NCBI GenBank assembly: GCA_016806645.1
Contig: JACSYO010000437.1
Span: forward strand, 1-64,000
Origin: Ophiodon elongatus
Lineage: Eukaryota; Chordata; Actinopteri; Perciformes; Hexagrammidae
DNA: 64,000 bases
Reading direction: 5' to 3'
The notes beneath the pieces were generated by a model that made no database searches, was not told where the DNA came from, and worked only from the letters and a program-made list of their open reading frames with translations. Position 1 is the stretch's first letter; each line of letters opens with the position of its first letter. The translations under genes and the position numbers were made by a program. Shown in pieces: positions 1-9,566 of this stretch.

Positions 1-396
1 CAAACATCATAGTGATCTCTGCTTCTCACCTCAAAGTATTATTTTCACAATTTTCCGATTGCAGCAGGGACTTCTTGTTCCTCAGTTTGTGTTGCTGCAT
101 TATCACCCTGACCTTGGTTCTGTCAGACAGCTACCCCGAAGACAATCACACCTTTTTTCTATTTTATGGGCCAAAAACTATTTTTCTTTTGACTCTGAAG
201 CCTTCGTGTTGAGACAAACTACTGGCTGTTCTTGTGTCTCTGTCCCAAACTATAGCGTGACCTGGAATATTATTTTGTACGTTTTAGGAAGTTTTTACCT
301 TTAAGGATTGTCATCCCTTAAAATGTGCCAATTTACAGTGAAAGCATGCAGATGATGACGCATACACACATCCTGAGTGACTTGCCTCAGATTGCC

Positions 397-472
397 TGAG
401 TCGAAGTTCAATCCCACGTTTCCACGTCCCGACATCCCCAGTCAGTGTCCTTAACCTCTGAACCATTTCCAG
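397..472 (-). repeat. tRNA-like stretch (Ser/Leu-like A box), weak
   Basis: Read on the minus strand, a TGGTTCAGAGGTTAAGG A-box-like run is followed about 50 bases later by ACTTCGACTC, which resembles a B box. No clean cloverleaf could be folded by eye. It may be a decayed tRNA-derived SINE head. The same sequence lies near 11,760 and, inverted, near 49,550-49,625 and 61,085-61,165. Confidence 0.25.
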
Positions 473-650
473 CACCGCTCAACCCAAAGAACCAGACAGA
501 GGAAGAAGATCAGACTGAAGCTGTAGCAACTTCATCTTCATCAACTTGCAGAGAAACAAAGTTTACAGACTTCACACTGAAACTGATTCACACTGACATT
601 ATATATGATTGTAATTATTCTGTGTGCAGTAAGTACATATTATACATTTC

Positions 651-722
651 TGAGTGCTCAGCTGATTGAGAAGGAATTTTACAGTCCGAAGGTTGTTGGT
701 TTAAATCCCTCCTGGACTGTAT
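651..722 (+). repeat. tRNA-derived (SINE-like) fragment
   Basis: An A-box-like run (GCTCAGCTGATTGAG, about 656-670) is followed by the B-box-like GGTTTAAATCC (698-708) at tRNA-like spacing. It lacks a convincing acceptor stem, so it is probably a decayed tRNA pseudogene or SINE head. Minus-strand copies lie at about 49,315-49,377 and 60,857-60,919, carried along by the duplicated Ig flank. Confidence 0.4.
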
Positions 723-1191
723 TGTCTTTTCTTTCCTTCGACCCTCAGAGGAATGTTTCATAAAGGTTTCTCTTATTGTGAAAAGCCTGTCTTGAATGAG
801 CCAAACAAACTGAAACTAATCAGTCTGTTTCATAAAGACACTTCATACATTTTCTAAGAGGAGGAAATCAGTCAGAACTGGACAAATGCTCTCAGAGTGT
901 TTAGGGAACATTTGATGAAATAAAAAATGTTCAGAGATCTTTTTGAGAAAAAGCTAAATAATATTATTTATTTATCCATAAACACAACTTTGGGATGAAG
1001 CCCTGAATTTGATTTAAAATGAAAGTATATTTAAGGGATTGTTAGCCCTTAAACACCTTAAACCATAAAGATAATCCATTTAAAACCCTTCATAGGAAAG
1101 ATAAGATTGGCTCAAATTAAAATATAAACCTCAATTTGTTCCCGATATGGCACTGCATTGCATTTTCTCCACTGGAAGGGAACCCTAAGGG

Positions 1192-1253
1192 GCACTTTAT
1201 CATATTTTATCTACCGTAGGGGTATCCAGAGGACACTTTTGCTCCGTTTATTT
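1192..1253 (+). repeat. 62-bp direct repeat, left copy
   Basis: Nearly identical to 3,363-3,424; both contain CTACCGTAGGGGTATC. The two copies bracket the block that carries the first V1 gene. In the right-hand cluster the equivalent sequence (about 48,780-48,840, minus strand) is single and uninterrupted. Confidence 0.75.
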
Positions 1254-2403
1254 TACACAAAAACTGAATGAATTTGTACGTCTGAATGTGTTGAACTGGA
1301 GGAAGACTTAGCATTTTTTTGTATATTGTGTTTTGGTGGTGTCCTGTATTTCTTTTTTAACAGCTTTTAAAAAGTTTGTTTATCATTATTTTTTATTTGT
1401 AACTAACACAACAGAAGACATTTTCTTTGTGTCCCAATTTCTGTACCAATTCATCTTCAGTTCCCTGAACCTGTAATTATGGACTCCAAACCAAAAAATG
1501 TATTGATCAGCCTGAGACAATCAAGCCAGACCCGAGTCAAGCACTGTTTGGAAATTATGTTTTAACCTGCTATGAGTACTAAATGAGATGGGGGGGGGGG
1601 TTACCTCATTTTCCAGTTCTCTTTCCAATCTCTGGAAAGCATTTTATAACATTTACTGCCTTAAACAGATGCATGATGATGTGAAACCCACTCGAATGGT
1701 ACTCAACAGGTTGACACGCATACAGAGTACTTGCAAATACTATTAACAGCCTGGAAAACACCGTTATGTGGCTTTTGACCAGAAATCACATTCCAGTTAT
1801 ACGTTTAATATGAGTGATGGAAGAGTTTAAAATGATTGTGTTGTTGTTAATCATGAAACCAACAACTTCTGGCGTTGAATATCATCCATACAGTATGTAA
1901 ATTATTATTAAAGGTGGACCTAAGGCTTGTGTCTGGATCACTGAACGGGCCTACCAGGCTCAGGGATCTGATCTTCTGTTTGAAGTGACCTTTACATTTC
2001 TGGTTGGAGAGTCAATCAAATATCTATAATGAGATGAAAAATCCATGAAAAAGAGACACAGAAGAGACTCAAACAAGTAGAAAGTGACACAAATCAACAA
2101 GCACATGTTTGTTAAATGAAAGACAGACGCAAAATGTTACGAAAAGACACAAAACGACTTCTGAGAGAAAAGAAAAACCCCAAAGTCATACAAAACCACT
2201 ACAAAAAGTCAAAGAATTTTGCCCCTAAAAAGAGAGATGGGGTCTTTTACACATCTGTGTTCATAGGCTCATAAGCTCCATCCGTGATATGAATGACTCC
2301 CTTTAGTTTACATTCTCCTATTCTGACAAAAGAGGGCGGTATTCATCTTTATGTAGCAGAAGACGACACTCGGGCACATGTGTGTTCACCCACAGACATT
2401 ATT
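1254..2403 (+). other. Upstream block of V1 gene, no gene
   Basis: Positions about 1,475-2,403 match the upstream sequence of the V1 genes in the right cluster (43.5-44.4, 55.1-56.0 and 62.3-63.2 kb, minus strand), including a G tract at about 1,591-1,600 whose length differs in each copy. Positions 1,254-1,475 have no partner that I could find. No gene seen. Confidence 0.6.
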
Positions 2404-2411
2404 ATTTACAT
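2404..2411 (+). promoter_or_regulatory. Octamer-like element of V1 promoter
   Basis: ATTTACAT, one mismatch from the ATTTGCAT Oct-factor site typical of light-chain V promoters, about 100 bases before the V1 start codon. The same variant is present before the other V1 genes (minus strand, 43,471-43,478, 55,090-55,097 and 62,310-62,317). Confidence 0.5.
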
Positions 2412-2511
2412 ATCTGTTGTGCTTCCCTGCACATCAGCCGTTTTTAAGGCGCCAAGTCTTGTGCCTCGTCACATTATTTTATTCTATCACACTCACACAA
2501 ACACATCCATA

Positions 2512-3015
2512 ATGAAGATGTTACTGGTTTCCCTGCTGATACTGACAGTCTACATTCAGGGTGAGGCATTGATTTGATTTATTTTACTCTGTAGCTACTG
2601 CACTAACCAACTGTTACATGGACAGAGTAAGTTAGGGTTTTGCGTTTGAACTTTTCTTCATATAATATATCACAAACAGTGGAAATGTTTTATTCTCTTG
2701 TAGGATCGACGGGCAATCCATCTGTGACTCAGTCTCCTGTATCAAAGTCTGCTGGTGTGGGAGAGAGGGTTTCTCTGAGCTGTACAGCCAGTACAGGTGT
2801 TGATGATGATCTCAGTTGGTACCTGCAGAAACCTGGACAGCCTCCCAAACTGCTGTTTTACAAAATAAGTAGCCGTGAATCTGGTACTCCCAGTCGTTTC
2901 AGCAGCAGTGGATCTGAGCCTGAATTCACTCTGACGATCAGTGGAGTCCAGGCAGAGGATGCAGGAGACTACTACTGTATGGGTGTTCATGCAATAAACA
3001 GTGCTAACGTGTTCA
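2512..3015 (+). CDS. Ig light-chain V segment, family V1 (left copy)
   Basis: Germline V gene for a kappa-like light-chain variable domain. The leader exon 2,512-2,560 encodes a signal peptide starting MKMLLVSLLILTV and ends in a GTGAGG donor. The V exon runs 2,704-3,015 after a TAG acceptor. The mature domain begins near GNPSVTQSP; both disulfide cysteines (SLSC and YYC), the core WYLQKPG and the EDAGDYYC motif are present. The CDR3-coding end is CMGVHAINSANVF. The open frame is intact and is followed at once by a 12-spacer recombination signal. J-C partners lie downstream on the opposite strand, so joining would be by inversion. The start is chosen because the second in-frame Met context and the spacing to the splice donor match all sister copies. 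Confidence 0.93.
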
Positions 3016-3043
3016 CACAGTGATTTGTAGTCATACAAAAACC
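3016..3043 (+). other. 12-spacer recombination signal of V1
   Basis: Heptamer CACAGTG (3,016-3,022), 12-base spacer, nonamer ACAAAAACC (3,035-3,043), directly abutting the V1 coding end. This is the V-kappa type of RAG target. Confidence 0.95.
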
Positions 3044-3362
3044 TCCCTCAGTCAGACTGCAGAGACTCTGAGCTGTAACAGCAGGAACCGACTGCAGCTG
3101 CTGAAGAGGAAGAGACTCTGACACAGACCAGTGAGCACAGAGCTGACAGTAACCTCACCAAGCACACACTACATGTTCACACTAATACATTAGTTAAAAT
3201 ATTCTTTTAAATCTAATAACACCACTTCATATTCTGCTTATATATACTGTTGCTCTATCACATATTCACAAAATCCATTATTCCTGTTTTATTTTTTTAT
3301 CTTAATAAACAACATGAATTCTTCCCATTCTTGTATTAATATTTCTTTTGAGTTCATACGGA
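3044..3362 (+). other. Shared V 3' flank
   Basis: Non-coding. From the nonamer to about 3,170 it is nearly identical to the flank of the V3 genes (8,106-8,230; 11,218-11,340), although the V exons belong to different families. Homology to the V3 flank continues to about 3,358, where sequence switches to that upstream of V2. Confidence 0.8.
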
Positions 3363-3424
3363 GCACTTTATCACATTTTATCTACCGTAGGGGTATCAAG
3401 AGGACACTTTTGCTCCGTTTATTT
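3363..3424 (+). repeat. 62-bp direct repeat, right copy
   Basis: Second copy of 1,192-1,253, with two or three mismatches; it marks the 3' edge of the V1-bearing insert and leads into the normal upstream sequence of V2. Confidence 0.75.
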
Positions 3425-3589
3425 AGATTTTTATTATTCTGAGTCCGTCAGTGTCACAGCTGAAGCATCTGGATTAATAGATTAGCATACATGGTTATGA
3501 AAAGGGTTTAGGACCGAATACGAAATCCCTCTAATGTCAATCTGAAGTTGTTGTGAACCTGGACATCCAGCAGAAGGGAGCCTGCATCT

Positions 3590-4267
3590 AAGAAAGCTGC
3601 AGCAGATTCAGAAAGCTGCAGCTCGAGTCCTCACTAAGACCAAGAAAGTGGATCACATCACTCCAGTTCTGAGGTCTTTGCACTGGCTTCCTGTCCAACA
3701 AATAATTGACTTTAAAATCCTGCTGTTGGTTTATAAAGCACTGAATGGTTTAGGGCCTAAATACATTTCTGATATGCTGCTACCTTATGAACCATCTCGA
3801 CCCCTGAGGTCACCTGGGTCGTCTACTTTCTGTTCCAAGAGTCAGAACTAAACATGGAAAAGCAGCGTTCAGTTTTTCTGCTCCACATATCTGGAACAAA
3901 GTCCCTGAAGGCTGCAGGTCTGCTGAGACCCTCAGAGACCCTCAGAGACCCTCAGCTCCTTTAAATCCAGATTGAAGACTCTTCTGTTTGCTGTTGCCTT
4001 TAATTGAACCAGATTCAAGGATCTTAATCAATTTCTGCATCTCACTACTGTATTTTATTTCTTAAACTGCACTGTAACTTTTATTTTATTTTATTTTTTT
4101 TTTAGCTTTTTAATGTTTTACTGACTGTTTTTAATGCTTAAATGAATGTTCTTAATTGTTTTTAAATCTTCTTTTCTTTTGAGTTATGTTTTGATGCTTT
4201 TAATGGTTTTATGTGAAGCACTTTGACTTGCCTTGTTGTTGAAATACAAATAAACTTGCCTTGCCTA
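3590..4267 (+). mobile_element. 5'-truncated LINE (L2/Maui-like) fragment
   Basis: Frame 3,648-3,851 encodes the end of a non-LTR reverse transcriptase as found in fish L2-like LINEs (DHITPVLRSLHWLPVQ, then LLVYKALNGLGPKYISD). It is followed by a 3' UTR that ends near AAATACAAATAAACTTGCC with a doubled TTGCC tail. It is heavily 5'-truncated and inactive. The minus-strand equivalent in the right cluster (about 48,600-48,612 and 60,142-60,154) lacks it and reads straight from GCCTGCATCT into TTAATGAGCAC, so the insertion edges can be placed within a few bases. A small triple repeat of GAGACCCTCA lies at about 3,928-3,957. Confidence 0.8.
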
Positions 4268-4451
4268 TTAATGAGCACAAAGGCCTTTGGGACAGTTTGC
4301 AAAGACAGAAACAGGAGACGAGGAACAGAGAGTCAAACGTTTCTTCATGTTCTTAATCAGTCCACATGCAGATGGAGCCTCCACTTACTCCACCTCATCT
4401 CTCCCTTTCAGTTTCACAAGGAACAGCTGTGTGTTTGCCTTCTTAAAAGTA

Positions 4452-4459
4452 TTTTGCAT
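4452..4459 (+). promoter_or_regulatory. Octamer-like element of V2 promoter
   Basis: TTTTGCAT, one mismatch from the light-chain octamer, about 96 bases before the V2 start codon. Minus-strand equivalents are at 48,411-48,418, 53,832-53,839 and 59,953-59,960. Confidence 0.55.
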
Positions 4460-4554
4460 TATTTCAACGCATCACTGCTCCTCACAGTTTTAAGTTCTCG
4501 TGTCACAGAAAGTCTGAACATTTTTCATGCACTCACACTGAAAACTGCATCAGG

Positions 4555-5058
4555 ATGAAGTTGCCAATAACTCTGCTTGTCGTGTTGGGTTTTCTGAGTC
4601 AGGGTGAGACATTTTGAAAAGTGTGAAATTCTCAAAAGTCTATATTTGGTATAGATATAACTTTCCTTGCCTTTTGCCTCAAATATGAATGTAATCTGTC
4701 GTATTCATGTTAATCTTAACTACCGATTCTAAAATTTGTATTTAATTTAATATTTCAGAGACTTCTGCAAACAAATTTCTGACTCAGACTGACAAATCCA
4801 AGTCTGTCAGTCTTGGAGGGACTGTGACCATCAGCGCCACAGGGAGTTCAGATATTGGTGCTGATCTCAGTTGGTACCTTCAGAAACCTGGACAGGCTCC
4901 CAAACTTCTCATTTACGAAGCATCAACTCTCTTCTCTGGAACTCCGTCTCGATTCAGTGGCAGGAGCTCTGGTTCTGACTACACTTTAACCGTCAGTGGT
5001 GTTCAGGCTGAAGATGCTGGAGATTATTACTGTCTGGGCTACCATGGTAGTGCGTTCA
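4555..5058 (+). CDS. Ig light-chain V segment, family V2 (left copy, no first Cys)
   Basis: Germline V gene. The leader exon 4,555-4,603 starts MKLPITLLVVLGFLSQ and has a GTGAGA donor; the V exon is 4,759-5,058. The mature domain begins ETSANKFLTQTDKSKS. Framework 1 reads TVTISATGSS, with GCC (Ala) where the first disulfide cysteine should be. The core WYLQKPGQAPKLLIY and the second cysteine (DAGDYYCLG) are intact, with germline CDR3 end CLGYHGSAF. The frame is open, and the splice sites and 12-spacer signal are perfect, so only the missing cysteine is odd. All V2 copies share it. The gene may be usable, or may be a structurally handicapped family spread by duplication. Confidence 0.9.
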
Positions 5059-5086
5059 CACAGTGATTTAGAGCCATACAAAAACC
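5059..5086 (+). other. 12-spacer recombination signal of V2
   Basis: Heptamer CACAGTG (5,059-5,065), 12-base spacer, nonamer ACAAAAACC (5,078-5,086), flush with the V2 coding end. Confidence 0.95.
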
Positions 5087-5524
5087 TCCTTCAGTTTGAT
5101 AGAAGTGAAAACGGCCTGCTGCAGGTGCAGAGGGTTGGTGGAGAGACTGTGATGAGGATCACTGGTTCAGTGAACACAACACAAGAGTCATCAAGCAGAA
5201 ACACAATCTTATAAAAATTAAACAAACTCATGGACGCTCTTCTATATACACTAAAACTATAAGCTAATATTCTTGGCAGTTCATTCAGTCTCTTTATGAA
5301 TAAACTGGGGAGGTTAGATTCTTGTTGGTCCTAGCCTCTGATATATAAAACAATACTTGACTGCAACTCGAATGATGGCTGCTTATAACACTATAACAAC
5401 AGTCCGAACAGGAAATAAATATCTATTTCCTTACTTGTAAAAATCATACAACAATCTCTTATCAGGTATCTGAGAATATTTAGTAAAATAAATACAAAGA
5501 CACTGAATCATTATAATCTACAGT

Positions 5525-5530
5525 TTTATT
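5525..5530 (-). terminator. Poly(A) signal of C1
   Basis: AATAAA on the minus strand about 220 bases past the C1 stop codon; its counterparts in the right cluster lie at the same distance from the C stops. The 5,087-5,524 stretch around it shows no gene. Confidence 0.6.
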
Positions 5531-5747
5531 TATAGTTAAATGTTCATCTTTGAGTGAAAACAAATCTATAATTCAGTTTAATTTGAAAAGCAATGATTAT
5601 TAAGAAGAATATGCAGAGGATCAGTATTAGAAGGCAACACACTAAAACACTGAGTAGAGAGCTGTGAAACAGAGGAGATCTGTGGCTTCATCCAGATCTC
5701 CATCAAAGAAGCAGCATCATTTCCACACAGGAAGTGCTGCTGAAGCT

Positions 5748-6070
5748 CTACTCTGAGCAGCGGTCAGGGTCCAGGGTTTGAGTGACAGGGCTCTGTCCAT
5801 TCAGACTGGCCTCACAGCTCACTGAGCCCGCCTTCCTCCACTGGTCTGCAGGGAGGCTCAGGGTGCTGCTCCAGCTGTAGCGGCCGTCCCTCCCCAGGAC
5901 CTCCAGGCTGTGTGACACCCCCGAGGAGCTGCTGCTGCCCCCCACCTCCCAGCCCAGACTCCAGGCTGAGGGGAAGCCCCCGCTGGCCAGACACACCAGT
6001 GTGGCTGTGCCCTGCTGCAGCTCCTCTCTGGAGGGGGGGAGGGCGGTCAGGGTGGGCCGCAGCACCCCCA
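5748..6070 (-). CDS. Ig light-chain constant exon C1
   Basis: Single-exon constant domain of a kappa-like light chain. It follows a CTCTCTCCTCCAG acceptor; the first base completes the split codon left by J (GAC T). The domain opens GVLRPTLTALPPSREELQQG, with the fold cysteines at ATLVCLAS and SVSCEAS and the inter-chain cysteine near the end (PDRCSE, then stop). It is about 107 residues, normal for CL. It differs from the right-cluster copies by few residues (LGWEVGG here, LGWKVGG there). From memory it looks closest to the teleost L1/G isotype, but this is not certain. J1 lies 782 bases upstream. Confidence 0.95.
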
Positions 6071-6364
6071 CTGGAGGAGAGAGAGGGGGGAGAAAAGCCC
6101 AATGATCAGAATGAAGGCCTGGTAATAATAGGTCATTAATTGATTAAATAAAACAGAATGAATTGTGTTCCTGTTGCACTCATAAATCACTTCGTATCAG
6201 ATCATCAGCCACGTGATTCAAGTGTAAATGCAACTAAAAAGGTTCATTAACAATAATTATTGATTATATCTTCATGTGAGTTTCATAATGGGTGACAGGG
6301 AATAACTTTTCTTCTGATTAAACTGACAGTTTAAACACTCATGTTAATACAGTAAAACCTTCGT

Positions 6365-6384
6365 CATCTGTTTCTTTCACTTCC
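6365..6384 (-). promoter_or_regulatory. Candidate J-C intronic enhancer core (EICE plus E-box)
   Basis: On the minus strand GGAAGTGAAA (6,375-6,384) is followed by CAGATG (6,365-6,370). GGAANNGAAA is the PU.1/IRF4 composite element known from mammalian light-chain enhancers. The pair recurs in every J-C intron of the window. Confidence 0.6.
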
Positions 6385-6852
6385 TTTTCACTACATGTAA
6401 AATGAATGAACCGTGAACACAAAGATAAGCTGCATTTACTGATAAAATCATATCTGTGTTGAACAGGAATCTACATCGAATATTAAATCAACAAATTATT
6501 TAATATTTTCAAACTAATTGATTAAAAAATGTACATGTTTCGAGAATTAAAAGTCTTACTTGAACAAATGTTACTTATAAAAAAATGTAAGAACGCAGGG
6601 AAAAGTCTTATGAAAAATTTAACATAACATAGAAAATAGATGAATAATTTTACCTCTCTTAAAATGTAATAATATGCAAGACTGAAACTCTTAGATTTTT
6701 GTCAAGTTTCTTCTCGGTTTGTGAGATCAGCTTGATAAAATAAAAAATATATATAAACAAAAAACACTGATTTTGATCTGAGTCTGATACAATATTTGAT
6801 TTAAGTTATATTTTCTATATGTTGTTATAAAATAAAAATCTCTGGTACTTAC

Positions 6853-6890
6853 AGTCAATGATGAGTTTGGTTCCTCCACCAAAAGTCCTC
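6853..6890 (-). CDS. Ig light-chain J segment J1
   Basis: 38-base J coding segment encoding R-TFGGGTKLIID with the hallmark FGGGT motif. It ends in a split codon and the GTAAGT donor at 6,852-6,847, which splices to C1. Preceded on the minus strand by a 23-spacer signal. Confidence 0.95.
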
Positions 6891-6929
6891 CACAGTGATA
6901 CAAACTCATTAAGTGGCCGTACAAAAACC
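6891..6929 (-). other. 23-spacer recombination signal of J1
   Basis: On the minus strand: nonamer GGTTTTTGT (6,929-6,921), 23-base spacer, heptamer CACTGTG (6,897-6,891), then J1. Complementary to the 12-spacer V signals under the 12/23 rule. Confidence 0.95.
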
Positions 6930-7478
6930 TCCTGCTCTGTGAACAATCATCTATCCACTGAAAAACTCTCTGTTTTTTATAACAATACATAACAATATAT
7001 ACTTTCTTGAATCTAAAAAGTTTCTTGAATGATATGGATTGAAATTACCATATAAATAAAAATAATAAATTAATTTTTCTCTACTTTTATAAACCTTACA
7101 AAGAAAATATTACACTCTCATTGTAACAAAGTAAATCTTTCTTTCAAAGAAAAATAAATCTTTCACAGTTTTATATCAGTTGATACATGGTTAAATATAC
7201 ATGATTCTTTTAAATAATGATAATTAACAAACTCATATTAAGCAGAATTTAAATATGTTATTCATCCACAGTAAACCCTGTCAGTGAATTAAAGGCAGAC
7301 AAACACACACATGATACCAACCACAGTGAACACAAACTTATCCTTAAATCCTCATCTGCTCTTCTAATATAAATATGTTCTTCTATTCCATTAAGATCAT
7401 AGATTGAGTTAAACCAAGCAGTATTCCTCCTGGTGTTGTGTCCCACGTTGCCTTCAGTCTGCTGAGAGCAGAGAAATC

Positions 7479-7486
7479 ATTTCCAT
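7479..7486 (+). promoter_or_regulatory. Octamer-like element of V3 promoter
   Basis: ATTTCCAT, one mismatch from the octamer, about 120 bases before the V3 start codon; a TTTATAG TATA-like run sits about 70 bases before it. The same variant precedes the V3 genes at 50,753-50,760 and 57,003-57,010 (minus strand). The 6,930-7,478 stretch upstream holds no other feature. Confidence 0.45.
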
Positions 7487-7606
7487 AGAGAGGAGGCGTT
7501 GCATCGTCAGCTGATCCTCCAGAGAACTGAGAAGGTTTATAGTCCTGTGAGTTCAACACTGCAGGACTCAGATCTGTCAGTCAACACAGCAGGAACCACA
7601 ACCACC

Positions 7607-8077
7607 ATGACTCTGATCACCATCCTCATCTGGACGCTGGCCTGCTGCTGTTTTACAGGTTCATTCACTCAGCAACACTTCAAACATCATGTGCTGCCTT
7701 TTCTCTCATTTATTTCTGCTGATCAATGAATGATTTGTTTTTGTCTGCAGGATGCAGCGGTCAGGTGACTGTGACTCAGCCTCCAGTAGTGACATCTACT
7801 CCAGGATCCACTGTCACTCTCACCTGTAAGATTAGTAAACCTGTTTACACATATAGTGATGGAGATTGGGCTATGTGCTGGTATCAACATGAATCTGGAC
7901 AGGCACCAAAGCTCCTCATAAAATATGGGAGCACACGTGAATCAGGAACACCAGCTCGGTTTAGTGGCAGTGGAAGCAGCTCTGACTTCACTTTGACCAT
8001 CAGTGGAGCTCAGGCTGAAGACGCAGCAGTTTATTACTGTCAGAGTTATCATGAAATAAACAGTGCTGCAGTGTTCA
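7607..8077 (+). CDS. Ig light-chain V segment, family V3 (left copy 1)
   Basis: Leader exon 7,607-7,658 (MTLITILIWTLACCCFT, GT donor), V exon 7,751-8,077 after a TCTGCAG acceptor. The mature region begins near GQVTVTQPPVVTSTPG. Both canonical cysteines (TLTCK and VYYCQSY) are present, and CDR1 contains VYTYSDGDWAMC, which adds an extra cysteine just before the core Trp. Framework 2 reads WYQHESGQAPKLLI, and the germline CDR3 end is CQSYHEINSAAVF. The gene is intact. It lies between the J1-C1 and J2-C2 pairs in opposite orientation to both. Confidence 0.94.
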
Positions 8078-8105
8078 CACAGTGATTTGTCGTCGTACAA
8101 AAACC
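8078..8105 (+). other. 12-spacer recombination signal of V3 (left 1)
   Basis: CACAGTG (8,078-8,084), 12-base spacer, ACAAAAACC (8,097-8,105). The flank to about 8,420 is the shared V1/V3 3' sequence, without a gene. Confidence 0.95.
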
Positions 8106-8585
8106 TCCCTCAGTCAGACTGCAGAGACTCTGAGCTGTAACAGCAGGAACCGACTGCAGCTGCTGAAGAGGAAGAGACTCTGACACAGACCAGTGAGCAC
8201 AGAGCTGACAGTAACCTCACCAAGCACACACTACATGTTCACACTAATACATCAATTAAAATATTCTCTTAAATCTAATAACACCACTTCGTATTCTGCT
8301 TATATATACTGTTGCTCTATCACATATTCACAAAATCCATTATTCCTGTTTTATTTTTTTATCTTGATAAAGAACATGAATTCTTTCCCTTCTTCTATTA
8401 ATATTTCTTTTGAGTTCATTCCAAAAAACAACAAATAATGACATTAATATTTACTCCATGAATCCAAAGATTTTCATTTAAAAAAGAGAGGAGTATTATA
8501 TGAAGTTAATAAACCATTGATTTTCTTACTCCTCTTGATAAGATAAAAGACCAAACTCTTCATCGTGTTATTCATCAGTGAAAGC

Positions 8586-8591
8586 TTTATT
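8586..8591 (-). terminator. Poly(A) signal of C2
   Basis: Minus-strand AATAAA about 225 bases past the C2 stop, the same spacing as for C1. Confidence 0.55.
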
Positions 8592-8816
8592 ATCAAGAAC
8601 ATGAATCAGCAACATGACAGTTATTAAACACACTCACATCTCTCTGCTGAACATTACTCTCTAAGTTGTTGTTGTCCAACACTTTACAGCAGTGTTGTTC
8701 TCTGTAACACAAAGCTTTAGTTTACAAACATTCAAACTCATATTGATCAGAGCAGCAGGTGTGTTCCTGCTGCCCCCCCCACACAGAGCTCCCGTCCTGG
8801 GCTTCAGCCAGCTCCT

Positions 8817-9136
8817 CTAGCCCTTACACTGGCTCCTGTGGAGGGACCGGGTCTCGCTGCTGCCATGATGGAGGACCTGGCAGGAGTACAGCTCTCCTTC
8901 CATCCAGCGCTCCTGGCTCAGGCTCAGGGTGCTGCTGCTGCTGTAGCGTCCGCTCTTCTCCTCCTCTGAGCTGATCAGGACCCCCTCTGTCACCTTTTTG
9001 TCGTCCACATACCAGCTCACCTCGGCTCCCTGAGGAGAGTAGCCAGACAGCAGGCAGGCCAGCGTGGCCGAGCCCCCGGAGAGCTGCTCAGAGGAGGGGG
9101 GAAGCAGAGAGACCGAGGGCGGGACCATGGTGCCAG
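8817..9136 (-). CDS. Ig light-chain constant exon C2 (divergent isotype)
   Basis: Second constant exon, clearly a different isotype from C1. After the acceptor CTTCCCCTCCAG the domain reads GTMVPPSVSLLPPSSEQLSG. It has fold cysteines at TLACLLSG and LYSCQVL, the core Trp in VSWYVDD, and a terminal cysteine in HRSQCKG before the stop. It is about 106 residues, a complete CL domain. No second copy occurs in the window, whereas C1 has four. From memory it resembles the teleost L3/F type, but this is a weak assignment. It pairs with J2, 877 bases upstream, whose last codon (AAC T) it completes. Confidence 0.93.
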
Positions 9137-9546
9137 CTGGAGGGGAAGCAGAGACACACAAGGAGCAGGTTAATGTCCACTGTGGGAGAGACAGCTGGAC
9201 ATGAGACAGTTGTGATACATGACAGAGGTTAACACCACTGTGGGTTAGCTGTGTGCATGAAGATATCAGACAGAGGAGAGGAGACAAGGGAAGAAAGGAG
9301 GGTTTAACAAATGAAACTAAATGGTCAAACGTAATTAAATCTACTGTGGCACGAATCATTAATCAGTAAGAATTATAGAAACATATACAACATGACTTAG
9401 ATGTCAATGTAATGGAAACGTTTAATTAATGAATATTAAATTAAATGTTCATATATTTTATATTATATATGATAGACAATTATTCATCCTTCGATGATTT
9501 TCTTGTGGAAAGAAATGAAACATCTGTAAACAGTTAAAGACGTTGT

Positions 9547-9566
9547 CATCTGTCTGTTTCACTTCC
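9547..9566 (-). promoter_or_regulatory. Candidate J-C intronic enhancer core in C2 unit
   Basis: Minus-strand GGAAGTGAAA (9,557-9,566) followed by CAGATG (9,547-9,552). It is conserved although the surrounding J2-C2 intron has diverged strongly from the C1 intron. The rest of 9,137-10,013 shows nothing else. Confidence 0.6.

Larger units (their letters stand above)
1..1191 (+). other. 3' flank of an Ig V unit (copy 1), no gene
   Basis: Non-coding. It begins just downstream of where a V3-type segment would end and matches 11,338-11,866 (+) as well as 48.85-50.01 kb and 60.4-61.55 kb on the minus strand. No complete gene is seen; open frames here are short and recur only because the whole block is duplicated. 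Two tRNA-like stretches lie inside it. Confidence 0.75.

Noticed and set aside
2293..2511. Long upstream reading frame in phase with the V1 leader
   Set aside because: Spans promoter and octamer; its leader start at 2,512 is the signal-peptide Met and the upstream part has no signal or domain.
2742..3038. Minus-strand frame over V1 (also 54,475-54,759 plus)
   Set aside because: Antisense of the V exon; recurs only because V1 is duplicated.
5812..6139. Long open frames overlapping C1 in other frames and on the plus strand (also at 46.7-47.1, 52.1-52.4, 58.3-58.7 kb)
   Set aside because: They are shadows of the GC-rich constant exon and carry low-complexity Pro/Ser/Gly peptides; the Ig domain frame explains the region.
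8759..8974. Plus-strand frame rich in Cys and Ser over C2
   Set aside because: Antisense to the C2 exon; simple-sequence composition, no start context or splice support.
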